Shown here: in pieces, positions 27,156 to 35,218 of the stretch
Layout of the letters: every line of letters begins with the position of its first letter
Numbering within the stretch: the stretch's first letter is position 1
Assembly (NCBI GenBank): GCA_031552145.1
Contig: JAVBMV010000006.1
Location: 62,001-126,000 of the forward strand
Direction: 5' to 3'
Source: JAVBMV01 sp031552145
Lineage (GTDB): Bacteria; Myxococcota; Myxococcia; Myxococcales; UBA5297
Length of the DNA: 64,000 nt
Made by a program: the position numbers and the translations under genes
The notes under the pieces: generated by a model
What the model was told of the DNA's origin: nothing
Databases searched by the model: none
Seen by the model: only the letters and a program-made list of their open reading frames with translations

Positions 27156-28252
27156 CGGGCGACCGCCTCGACGCCGAGGCGCGTCTCTCTCTCTTGCAGG
27201 AAGCGAGCGAACGCGCCGCCCGCGGCGCGGGCACCGCGCTGCGCGCGCTGCCGGTGCGCCAGGCCATGGTGCTCTGCGCGGGGCTTGGGGTACGCTTTCG
27301 CCCGCTCACCGAGCGACTGCCGAAGCCCGCGGTTCCTCTCTTTGGCGCCCCGCTGGTGCGCTACTCCTTCGCCCTGCTGAAGCAGGCCGGGGTAGAGCGC
27401 GCCGTGATCAACACTCACCACCTCCCCGAGCTGATGCGGCGCGTCGCGGAGGAAGAGGCCGCGAGAGTGGGACTTTCGCTCGCCATCTCGCACGAACCAG
27501 TGCTCCTCGGCACTGGCGGCGCGCTGCGCTCCGCGCGCCACCTCCTGCGCGACGAGAGCCTCATCTTGCTCAACGGCGACTCACTCCTCTGCGCCGATCT
27601 ATCGCGGCTCGTGGCCCTTCACCGAGTGAGTGGCGCCGCGGCCACCATGGGGGTCGCGCCCATGCCGCCCACGGAGCCGGGCCAGCTCACCTTCGGCGCC
27701 GTGGAAGCCAACGCCGAGGGGCGCGTCGCGCGTATCTCGGGTCACGGCCCTGGCGGCCAGTCGCTTCGCCCCTGGCACTTCCTGGGGGTGCACGTCATCG
27801 AGCCCGAGGTGCTCGACCAGATCCCGGAAGGGGCCGTCGACATCAACCACGCCGTCTACCCGGCGATGATTCGCGAAGGGCGGCGAATCCAGGCGGCGCC
27901 GCTCGCGGTGGGCTGCTGGGCCGACCTGGGAAGTCCCGCGCGCTACCTCGACGCCTGCGAGGAGCTGCTCACCGGCCGCTGCGATCTGACTCATCTGGGC
28001 CCGCACGCTCCGCTCACCCCGGCCGAATCGTTGGAGCTCCAAGCGGAGCCGCCCGACGCCCGAAGCGCCATCGACTCCACCGCGCGGATCTGCCGCGGCG
28101 CCCGCGTGCTCCGCTCGCACATCGGCGCGCACTGCGTGGTGGGCGAGGGCGCCAGCGTCATCGACTCGGCCGTGCTCCCCGGGACGCGCATCGCGCCCCA
28201 GGAGGAGCTGACCCGCACCATCGCCCTCGACGACCTCAGGCTGAAGGGATAG
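27152..28252 (+). CDS. MurU-like sugar-1-phosphate nucleotidyltransferase with beta-helix tail
   Basis: A 366-residue enzyme. The pyrophosphorylase core (about residues 35-270) has MVLCAGLGVRFRPLTERLPK as its nucleotide-binding signature, then KPAVPLFGAPLVRYS, LGTGGALRSARHLL and LINGDSLL-like LLNGDSLLCADL. MurU converts MurNAc-1-phosphate and UTP to UDP-MurNAc, bypassing de novo synthesis. MurU is normally about 225-240 residues; here about 100 extra C-terminal residues include a short hexapeptide-type region (ARICRGARVLRSHIGAHCVV), giving a ManC/GlmU-like architecture. The 35-residue N-terminal helix before the core is also unusual. It overlaps the kinase upstream and lies 3 nt from the antiporter downstream. 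Confidence 0.85.
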   Translation: MTGDRLDAEARLSLLQEASERAARGAGTALRALPVRQAMVLCAGLGVRFRPLTERLPKPAVPLFGAPLVRYSFALLKQAGVERAVINTHHLPELMRRVAEEEAARVGLSLAISHEPVLLGTGGALRSARHLLRDESLILLNGDSLLCADLSRLVALHRVSGAAATMGVAPMPPTEPGQLTFGAVEANAEGRVARISGHGPGGQSLRPWHFLGVHVIEPEVLDQIPEGAVDINHAVYPAMIREGRRIQAAPLAVGCWADLGSPARYLDACEELLTGRCDLTHLGPHAPLTPAESLELQAEPPDARSAIDSTARICRGARVLRSHIGAHCVVGEGASVIDSAVLPGTRIAPQEELTRTIALDDLRLKG

Positions 28253-28255
28253 CCC

Positions 28256-30625
28256 ATGGAACACCTGCTGCTCACACGAGATCTCGCCATCCTCCTCGCC
28301 ATCGCGGGCGCCGCCGCCTGGCTCTGCCAGCGGCTCGGCATCTCCGTCGTGGTGGGATATCTGGTGGCGGGGATCGTCATCGGCCCCTTCACCCCACCCT
28401 TCTCGCTCATCAGCAGCCTCGAGAGCGTCCACAGCATGGCCAACCTGGGCCTCATCTTCGTGCTCTTCTTCGTGGGCCTGGAGCTGAGCCTCGCGCGCCT
28501 GCGCGCCCTGGGGCCGCGCGCCTTCGCCGCTACGGGCATCAGCGCGCTGCTCACCCTGCTCGCTTCGCGCTTCGCCGCGGGCGCCCTCGACATGGGGCTG
28601 GCGCAGGGGCTCTTCCTAGGCGGCATCCTGGTCGTCTCCAGCTCGGCCATCATCGCCAAGGTGCTCGACGAGCTCGATCAGCGCCACGAGTCCTTCGGCC
28701 AGCTCGCGCTCGGCATGACGGTGATCGAGGACATCGTCGCGGTGGCGATGCTCGCCCTCTTGGGCTCCTTCGCCGCGGCGAGCGGTGAGGCAACCATCTC
28801 GATCGGGGGCGCGCTCGGGCGTATGGGCGTCTTCGTCATCGTGCTGCTCCTGGCGGGCCTCTTGGCCATGCCAAGGCTCATCGGAACCCTGCGAAAGATG
28901 GCCTCGGGCGACGTGCAGCTCGTCTTCCTGACGGGACTCTTGCTCATGGTCGCCTGGGTCGCCGCGCTCGCCGGCTATTCGGTGGCGCTGGGGGCCTTCC
29001 TCCTCGGGACGGTCCTTGGAGGCACCCGCCACAAGGCGATGCTCGAGAGTTCCTTCGAGCCCATCCGCGACCTCTTCTCCGCCGTCTTCTTCGTCTCCAT
29101 GGGCATGCTCATGGACGTCAGCCTCTTCGTCAGCGACTGGCCCCTCATCCTCATCCTCACCGCCTTCGCGCTCGCCGTAAGGACCTTCTCCAGCTCCACC
29201 GGCCTCATCCTCGCGGGGGCGCCCATGGCCACGGCGACACGCACGGCGACCGCGCTGATTCCGCTGGGCGAGTTCTCCTTCGTCATCGCGCAGCTCGGCG
29301 TCTCCAGCGGCCTCATGCCTCCCGCCTTCTTCCCCGCGACCGTGGGCGCCGCGCTCATCACGACCCTGCTCGCGCCGCCCGTCATCCAGCGCAATCAGGC
29401 GCTCGCGCGCTTCCTGGAGCCGCGCGAGCCGAAGCTCTTCCGCGCCTGGCGCGCCATGCTCGAGCGGCTCGCCGAGTCGATCGAGCGGCGAAAGTCGGCC
29501 AACACCGGCATGCGGATCGTGGCGCGCAGCCTCAAGATGATCGCCGTGGAGCTGGCGCTCCTGGTGGCCCTCGTCGCCTGCTCCCGCCTCCTCTACGGCT
29601 ATGTGACGCCGCTTCTCGCCGAGCGGCCCTGGGCGGCGCAGTGGAGCCACCTCTTCCCGGTGCTCTGGTGGGCCTTCTTCGGGTTGGTGCTGCTCGTCCC
29701 GCTCACCGCGCTCTGGCGCAGCCTGGGCGCGCTGGGGATGATGCTGGGCGAGCTGGCGCGCTCCGGCGCCAGCCCTGGCAAAGATCTGTTCGTAAAGAAC
29801 TTCGTCGAGAAGTCGGTGCGCCTCGGCGGCTTCCTCGTCGTTGTACTGGTCTGCGCCGCGCTGCTGCCGAGCTGGGCCGCGCATCCCTTTGTGCTCATAC
29901 CGCTCTTCGCCGTCGCGGCGATCCTGGCGCTGCTCCTGCGCGGGCCGCTCACCCGCTGGCAGTCCTGGGCGCAGGCGGAAGTGATGGGGGGCCTCACGGC
30001 GCCAGCGCCCGAGCACGAAGCAGCGCCCTCCAAAGGGCCGCAGCTCGCGACCCACAAACGAGGCGAGCGGGAGCATGTGCACGCGCTCGAGCGGGCCCCG
30101 GTGGAGCTGCACGTCCACGAGCACGTCTTGAGCGACCTCTGCCCCGCCTCAGGCTGGACGCTCGGTGCGCTGGGTCTGAGGAATCGCTTCGGCTGCGCGG
30201 TGGTGGGCATCGAGCGCGGTGGCATCGCGCTGACGCACCCAAGCGCCGAGAGCATGCTCTTCCCCGGCGACTCGCTCCTGCTGGTCGGGACCACCGAGCA
30301 GCTCGAGGCAGTAGACGAGTGGCTCAATACAGAGGATCCCTCCCCGCGCGCCGAGTCGGGCTTTACCGAGCTGCAGACCGACTCGCTCCAGGTGCCCGAG
30401 GAGTTCGCGGCGGCGGGCAAGAGCCTCTTGCAGCTCAACATCGCCGGGCGCTTTGGCCTCCAGGTGCTGGCCATCACGCGCGGCGAAGACGTGATCCCCA
30501 TGCCCTCGGGCGACGTGGCGGTCGAAGCGAACGACACACTCTTCATCATGGGCCGGCGCGGGAACAACGAGCGATTCCGGGACTGGCTCGAGGCGGGACC
30601 GGAAGCGGGACCTACCGCGGCCTAG
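28256..30625 (+). CDS. CPA2-family cation/proton antiporter with C-terminal TrkA-C domains
   Basis: A 789-residue membrane protein. About twelve helices of the Na+/H+ exchanger fold occupy residues 1-385, with GLELSLARLRALGPRAF and SMGMLMDVSLF characteristic of the KefB/RosB group. Additional helices follow (about 430-570), then a soluble region with two TrkA-C (RCK-C) domains (about 610-690 and 705-785), e.g. LCPASGWTLGALGLR and MGRRGNNERFRDWL. I see no NAD-binding RCK-N domain, so gating would differ from KefB/KefC. It starts 3 nt after the MurU-like gene. Its TAG shares the CTAG palindrome with the convergent TPR gene. Probable role: K+ or Na+ extrusion and pH homeostasis. Confidence 0.88.
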   Translation: MEHLLLTRDLAILLAIAGAAAWLCQRLGISVVVGYLVAGIVIGPFTPPFSLISSLESVHSMANLGLIFVLFFVGLELSLARLRALGPRAFAATGISALLTLLASRFAAGALDMGLAQGLFLGGILVVSSSAIIAKVLDELDQRHESFGQLALGMTVIEDIVAVAMLALLGSFAAASGEATISIGGALGRMGVFVIVLLLAGLLAMPRLIGTLRKMASGDVQLVFLTGLLLMVAWVAALAGYSVALGAFLLGTVLGGTRHKAMLESSFEPIRDLFSAVFFVSMGMLMDVSLFVSDWPLILILTAFALAVRTFSSSTGLILAGAPMATATRTATALIPLGEFSFVIAQLGVSSGLMPPAFFPATVGAALITTLLAPPVIQRNQALARFLEPREPKLFRAWRAMLERLAESIERRKSANTGMRIVARSLKMIAVELALLVALVACSRLLYGYVTPLLAERPWAAQWSHLFPVLWWAFFGLVLLVPLTALWRSLGALGMMLGELARSGASPGKDLFVKNFVEKSVRLGGFLVVVLVCAALLPSWAAHPFVLIPLFAVAAILALLLRGPLTRWQSWAQAEVMGGLTAPAPEHEAAPSKGPQLATHKRGEREHVHALERAPVELHVHEHVLSDLCPASGWTLGALGLRNRFGCAVVGIERGGIALTHPSAESMLFPGDSLLLVGTTEQLEAVDEWLNTEDPSPRAESGFTELQTDSLQVPEEFAAAGKSLLQLNIAGRFGLQVLAITRGEDVIPMPSGDVAVEANDTLFIMGRRGNNERFRDWLEAGPEAGPTAA

Positions 30626-31806
30626 CCCCGGGCCGGCAGCGCCGCGTCTCCCAACGCCACTACTTCGAGTGGCTCGTGGGCGTGGAGTTCCACCAGCGCC
30701 TCGAAGAGTCCGCCGATGGCGTCGGTGGTAGCGAGCCCCAGATCGAGTTCGTAGCGCAGATCGCCCGCGCTCGCACCGCCCGCGACGAAGGGGCGCGAGA
30801 TGAAGTGGAAGAAACCCCGGCCTCCCTCCGCGAAATGGCCCGAGAAGCCGCGCAGATACCAGTTGGCCAGCGCTGTCTCGGTGCGCAGGAGGGTCTCGCT
30901 CCCCAGGCCGTTGACGAAGCGCAGTCGCAGGAAGAAGTAATCCCAGGCGGTGCGGGTGGAGAGCAGCACCGCGAAGGGCGTGGGCGTGGCGAGCCGAATG
31001 GAAAACCAGGCTTCGCTCGCCGCTGGGCAGTCGGAGGGGAAGCCGTAGGTGGGCACCTCCTGGATCATCCAGCGCTCGCCGCTGGCGGGATCAATCGCGT
31101 CGAAGCGCACGCGCGCGAAGGGGCGCAAGGGATCGGGAATGATGGGTTCGGGCGCACCCTCCGGGCCGCGCTTGAAGGGCTCCAGCTCCAACCTCACACC
31201 CTCGGGCAACTTCTCCACGCTCTCGGCGAAGCTGCGCACATACGCCTCGCGCGTGGCCGCCAAGAGCTGCGCGCCATCGACGCTCCCTGCCGCCGCGAGG
31301 TGGCGCTGAAAGGTGCGGACGCGCTGGATGTTCGGCTTCTCCGCGGTGAGGCTCACGGCGCGCTTGCAATAGTCCGCGGCCGCCCGCTGCGCCTCTTCTA
31401 GCGCGCCGGTGCGCGCGAGGAGCGAAGCGCTCGAGGCGAGGGGCGAAGCGGCGCGCGGGTCGACCTCGGCCGCGCGGCGGTAGGCGGCGAGCGCCGCGCC
31501 ATGCTCCTCCAGCGCCTCGTGTGTCGCGCCCAGCGATTCGTAGATTGAGATGAGCTCTGGTCCGGCGGCGGCTCCGCCGCTGGCCCCTCGGCGCTCGTAG
31601 AGCTCCGCCGCGCGATGGTAGTGCTCCACGGCCTCCGCCAGCCGCCCCGCGCCCCGCTCCGCCGCGGCCAACTCCAGCCAGCGCTCGGGCTCGTCGGGAT
31701 GTTCGGCGGCAGCCTCTTGAAAGAGCACGCAGGCTTCGTCCAGCTCTCCCACCGAGACCTTCTGATAGGCGCGCTCCCGCGCCCCGGCCATCACCTCGTC
31801 GCTCAT
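30622..31806 (-). CDS. TPR protein with unrecognised C-terminal domain
   Basis: A 394-residue protein, apparently cytoplasmic. ATG 31806 is chosen because GGCGGAGGAGA precedes it; an upstream in-frame ATG at 31869 lacks one. Residues 10-180 contain tetratricopeptide-like helix pairs (QEAAAEHPDEPERWLELAA, EAVEHYHRAAELYERRG, AALAAYRRAAEVDPRAA). From about residue 210 a mixed alpha/beta domain begins with many aromatic residues (AWDYFFLRLRFVNGLGSE, LANWYLRGFSGHF, RGFFHFISRPFVAGG) that I cannot assign. It is divergent from leucyl aminopeptidase with an inverted repeat between. Its stop overlaps the antiporter stop. Confidence 0.75.
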   Translation of the reverse strand: MSDEVMAGARERAYQKVSVGELDEACVLFQEAAAEHPDEPERWLELAAAERGAGRLAEAVEHYHRAAELYERRGASGGAAAGPELISIYESLGATHEALEEHGAALAAYRRAAEVDPRAASPLASSASLLARTGALEEAQRAAADYCKRAVSLTAEKPNIQRVRTFQRHLAAAGSVDGAQLLAATREAYVRSFAESVEKLPEGVRLELEPFKRGPEGAPEPIIPDPLRPFARVRFDAIDPASGERWMIQEVPTYGFPSDCPAASEAWFSIRLATPTPFAVLLSTRTAWDYFFLRLRFVNGLGSETLLRTETALANWYLRGFSGHFAEGGRGFFHFISRPFVAGGASAGDLRYELDLGLATTDAIGGLFEALVELHAHEPLEVVALGDAALPARG

Positions 31807-31834
31807 CTCGTCTCCTCCGCCAGCACATACATTT

Positions 31835-31870
31835 GGTGGATGCGCCTTCGTTTCGCTGTTAGCATCCACC
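31835..31870. promoter_or_regulatory. Perfect 9-bp inverted repeat between divergent genes
   Basis: GGTGGATGC (31835-31843) and GCATCCACC (31862-31870), separated by 18 nt, in the 89-bp divergent region before the TPR gene and leucyl aminopeptidase. TT flanks both arms outward (TTxGGTGGATGC). It could be a dimeric operator or a hairpin in either leader; it ends 25 nt before the aminopeptidase ATG. Confidence 0.45.
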
Positions 31871-31895
31871 GAATCTCATTCCAGGAGCAGCCCCA

Positions 31896-33530
31896 ATGAA
31901 GCTCTCGATCGCCTTCGGCGACCTCTCGAAACAGCCCTCCGAACTCCTCCTTCTACCTCTCTTCGCTGGCGCGCGCGCGCCGAAGGAGAAGAAGGTTGGG
32001 GAGTCCGTTTCGGGTTGGAAGAATGGCGCCACGGGCGAGCTCGAGGCGCTCGACCGCCTCGCTGGCGGCCTCTTACTTTCATCGGCCAAGGAGGAGCGCT
32101 TCGCGGCCAAGAGCGACCAGCTGCTTCTGCTGCACACCCACCAGAAGGCGGGCGCGAAGCGAGTCGGCCTGCTCGGATTGGGTCACACCCCCGAAAAGCC
32201 TTTCCCTCTTTCGCACAAGAAGAAAGAAGACGCGGTCGCCGAGGCACTCAGGCTCGCCATGGGGCGCGCGGCACGAGCCGCTCGAAAGACGGGGGCGCGC
32301 ACGATGGCGATTGGGCTCGCTCATCTCGGCGAGCACTGCGCCGACGAAAAGCTGCTGACCGCGGCCGCGGAAGGACTGCTGCTGGGTGCCTACCGCTTCG
32401 AGCAATACCGTTCGAAGGAGCAAGACTCGGGCAAGACCGGCCCAGAGCTGACCGAGGTTCGCATCCTGCTTCCTCAAAGCGCCGCGAAGAACCAGGCCGC
32501 GCTCAAGAACGCTCTACGACTCGCCGAGTCGACCGGACGCTGGACCAACTGGGCGCGCGATCTGGTGAACATCCCGGCCAACGATATGACACCGCGCGAG
32601 CTGGCCAAGCGCGCGAGAGAGGTGGCCAAGGAGTGCGCCCTCGAGATCGAGGTGCTCGGCCCCGCGCAGATCGAGCGGCTGAGGATGGGCCTCTTTCGGG
32701 GCGTCGCCCAGGGCAGCCCTGAACCCGCGCAGCTGATCCACCTCACCTATCGTCCCAAGGGGGCCAGGGCCGCGAAGGGAGCCACGACCGCCCCACGCCC
32801 TCTCGCGCTCGTGGGCAAGGCTATCACTTTCGATTCGGGCGGCCTCTCGCTCAAGCCGAGCGACGCGATGCTCGACATGAAGACCGACATGGCCGGCGCC
32901 GCCGCGGTAATGGGCGCCATGGCGGTTATCTCCCAAATCGCCCCGCCCTTCCCCGTCCACGCCTATATGGGTGCCTGTGAGAACATGGTGGGCGGCAAGG
33001 CCTACAAGCTGGGCGATGTGCTCCGCTCGCGTCTTGGCAAGACGGTGGAGATCACCAACACCGACGCCGAGGGACGGCTGGTCCTGGGCGACATGCTCGC
33101 CTACGCTAATGAGCAGAAGCCCTTCGCCATCATCGACCTGGCCACCCTCACCGGCGCCTGCATGGTGGCGCTCGGCTACGACATCGCGGGGCTCTTCTCT
33201 CCCGATGATGTTTTGGCGAACGAGCTCGAGCGGGCGGGTGATCGCGCGGGCGAGGAGCTGTGGCGCTTGCCCATCACCGAGCACGTGCGCGAGTCGCTCA
33301 GCTCCGAGATCGCCGACATGAAGAACGCGGGCGACCGGATGGGCGGCGCCTCCAGCGCGGCCCTCTTCCTCAAGGAGTTCGTGGGCGAGACCTCCTGGGC
33401 GCATCTCGACATCGCAGGCCCCAGCAGGGCGCGCAAAGACCGCGGCCACATTATTAGGGGCGGCTCCGGCTTTGGGCTGCGCACGCTCGTGGAGTTTGTG
33501 CGTACGCTAAAAAGAGAGACCGGCGCCTAG
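31896..33530 (+). CDS. pepA: Leucyl aminopeptidase (M17 family)
   Basis: A 544-residue cytosolic aminopeptidase. The N-terminal macro-like domain covers about residues 1-190 and the catalytic zinc domain 210-544. The metal and catalytic motifs are intact: ALVGKAITFDSGGLSLK with the metal-binding Lys and Asp, DMKTDMAGAAAVMGAM, and the family signature NTDAEGRLVLGDML with Asp, Glu and the catalytic Arg. M17 enzymes release N-terminal amino acids from peptides and cleave Cys-Gly; PepA can also bind DNA. The ATG has AGGAG upstream. It ends in the CTAG shared with the convergent phosphoesterase gene. It is somewhat longer than the 500-residue norm in its N-terminal domain. Confidence 0.95.
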   Translation: MKLSIAFGDLSKQPSELLLLPLFAGARAPKEKKVGESVSGWKNGATGELEALDRLAGGLLLSSAKEERFAAKSDQLLLLHTHQKAGAKRVGLLGLGHTPEKPFPLSHKKKEDAVAEALRLAMGRAARAARKTGARTMAIGLAHLGEHCADEKLLTAAAEGLLLGAYRFEQYRSKEQDSGKTGPELTEVRILLPQSAAKNQAALKNALRLAESTGRWTNWARDLVNIPANDMTPRELAKRAREVAKECALEIEVLGPAQIERLRMGLFRGVAQGSPEPAQLIHLTYRPKGARAAKGATTAPRPLALVGKAITFDSGGLSLKPSDAMLDMKTDMAGAAAVMGAMAVISQIAPPFPVHAYMGACENMVGGKAYKLGDVLRSRLGKTVEITNTDAEGRLVLGDMLAYANEQKPFAIIDLATLTGACMVALGYDIAGLFSPDDVLANELERAGDRAGEELWRLPITEHVRESLSSEIADMKNAGDRMGGASSAALFLKEFVGETSWAHLDIAGPSRARKDRGHIIRGGSGFGLRTLVEFVRTLKRETGA

Positions 33531-34087
33531 CGAAGCGTGAAGTGCTCGGGCTCGCAGAGCGGCGCGCCACCCCGATCCAGATCCAGGTGGCGCACCGTCG
33601 CGCTGATGGCCCCGCTCTCCTCCCCCTCCTCGGCGAGCTCCAGCAGCGCGGCGCATCTGGGGAGCGAGTTGCGCCGAGGTCCAGCGGAGCCTGCGTTTAT
33701 CAAGAGCGTTCCCCCCTCCATGGCGGCGTAGGGGGCATGGGTGTGGCCGAAGAGCAGGATTCGAGGCCGCTGCCTACTCACCGCGGCCGCCGCCTCTACT
33801 GAAGGGTGACCGGGCGCGCCCAGGATGTGCAGCAGCAACGCCTTTACGCTCCTCTGCCCTGCCTGCAACTCCAGGCACAGAATATCGGGAAGATTGAAGC
33901 CGTCGAAGCGCGCCTCGTCCGTGTTGCCTCGCACCGCCCTCACCGGCGCTATCGCCTCCAGGGCCCAGAGCACCTCGCCGCCACCGACATCACCCGCGTG
34001 AAGGAGCTGCTCGCACCCCTGGAAGAGGCGCGTCAGCTGTGGGTCGAAGCGGCCATGCGTGTCGGAGATAAGGCCAAAGCGTCGCAT
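33527..34087 (-). CDS. YfcE/MJ0936-type metallophosphoesterase
   Basis: A 186-residue small calcineurin-like phosphoesterase. Metal motifs in order are LISDTHG (residues 6-12), HAGDVGG, RGNTDE and LLFGHTH, with H in LLLHILGAPGH. YfcE-type enzymes hydrolyse phosphodiesters with Mn2+; the physiological substrate is generally unknown. GNTDE has Asp-Glu where the family often has Asn/Asp-x. The start has only a weak ribosome site. The gene diverges from the YchF-like gene 42 nt away and converges on pepA, sharing CTAG. Confidence 0.9.
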   Translation of the reverse strand: MRRFGLISDTHGRFDPQLTRLFQGCEQLLHAGDVGGGEVLWALEAIAPVRAVRGNTDEARFDGFNLPDILCLELQAGQRSVKALLLHILGAPGHPSVEAAAAVSRQRPRILLFGHTHAPYAAMEGGTLLINAGSAGPRRNSLPRCAALLELAEEGEESGAISATVRHLDLDRGGAPLCEPEHFTLR

Positions 34088-34129
34088 GGGTGAAGAATAG
34101 CGCAGAAGGATCGGCTAGAGTGCGCCGCC

Positions 34130-35188
34130 ATGAAAATCGGACTCGTAGGATTCCCCAGCTCAGGTAAGACCACCGTCTTCAACGCCCTCACCGGTCTCAA
34201 CGCCGAGACGGGCATGAACGCGGCTCGCGGCAAGACCCACCTCGGCGTGGTGAAGGTGCCGGACGCCCGCATCGAGGCGCTCTGCGCGCTCTTCAAGCCC
34301 AAGAAGAAGGTGCTCGCGGAGATCACCTTCTGCGATGTGGCGGCAGGCGCCTCGGGCGGCGGAGCCCGCAGCCTCGATCGCTCGGTGCTCGATGCCATGC
34401 GCGACATGGACGCGCTCTGCCAGGTCGCGCGTTCCTTCGAAGAGCCCAGCCTGCCCGAGCCGCCCGCCCCGCTGCAGGAGCTGGTCGACCTGGAGGGCGA
34501 GATGGTGCTCGCCGACCTGGAGCTGGTGGAGAAGCGGCTCGAGCGGCTGCGCAAGGAGCGCGGCAAGGCCAATCCGCGTGAAGAGGCGACGCTCGAGCGG
34601 ATCAAGACACACCTCGACGCCAACCAGCCGCTGCGCCTCCTCTCGCTCTCCGAGGAGGAGTGGGCGCTCTTCGTCAGCCTGCGCTTCCTCTCGCAAAAGC
34701 CACTCCTCCTAGTGCTGAATGTCGACGAGGGCGCTGTCAGCGCGCCGGCCCCCGCCGAGATCGCCGCCTATGCCAAGGAGCGCGGCCTAGGGCTCGTGGT
34801 GCTCAGCGCCAAGATCGAGCAAGAGATCAGCCAGATGCCCGAGGCCGATCAGCGAGAGTTCCTCGCCTCGCTCGGGCTCTCCGAGCCCGCCGCCGGGCGC
34901 TTCGTCCGCGCCGCCTTCGGGCTGCTCGATCTCATCTGCTTCCTCACCGCCGGAGAGGATGAGTGCCGCGCCTGGCCAATGCGGCGCGGCCTCACCGCCC
35001 ACAAGGCCGCGGGCAAGATCCACTCCGACATCGAGCGCGGCTTCATCCGTGCCGAGGTGATCAAGCAGGATGATCTCATCGCCCTGGGCAGCGAGGGACG
35101 TTGCCGCGAGGCAGGAAAGCTGAAGCTCGAGGGTAAGGAATACGTAGTTCAGGATGGCGATGTCATAAACTTTCGCTTTAACGTCTAA
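34130..35188 (+). CDS. Divergent YchF-like (Obg-like) P-loop ATPase
   Basis: A 352-residue protein. G1 is GFPSSGKTTVFNALTG. The TGS domain (about residues 270-352) reads CFLTAGEDECRAWPMRRGLT and ends DGDVINFRFNV. The specificity loop NVDE is the NxxE pattern that makes YchF prefer ATP over GTP. A coiled coil fills about residues 120-190 as in the family. YchF binds ribosomes and is linked to stress and oxidative responses. The switch region normally reading DIAGLVKGAS is shortened to CDVAAGASGGG, and the G-x-x-N-x-F that usually follows is missing, so this is likely a divergent paralogue. The orthologous ychF may be elsewhere. Confidence 0.88.
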   Translation: MKIGLVGFPSSGKTTVFNALTGLNAETGMNAARGKTHLGVVKVPDARIEALCALFKPKKKVLAEITFCDVAAGASGGGARSLDRSVLDAMRDMDALCQVARSFEEPSLPEPPAPLQELVDLEGEMVLADLELVEKRLERLRKERGKANPREEATLERIKTHLDANQPLRLLSLSEEEWALFVSLRFLSQKPLLLVLNVDEGAVSAPAPAEIAAYAKERGLGLVVLSAKIEQEISQMPEADQREFLASLGLSEPAAGRFVRAAFGLLDLICFLTAGEDECRAWPMRRGLTAHKAAGKIHSDIERGFIRAEVIKQDDLIALGSEGRCREAGKLKLEGKEYVVQDGDVINFRFNV

Positions 35189-35218
35189 AGCGCGCCCAGC
35201 GGGCGCCGGGAGGCACCC

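Noticed and set aside
28616..30124. A 502-codon minus-strand frame opposite the CPA2 antiporter
   Set aside because: Translation is a low-complexity Glu/Arg/His/Gln-rich chain; the opposite strand encodes a clear transporter.
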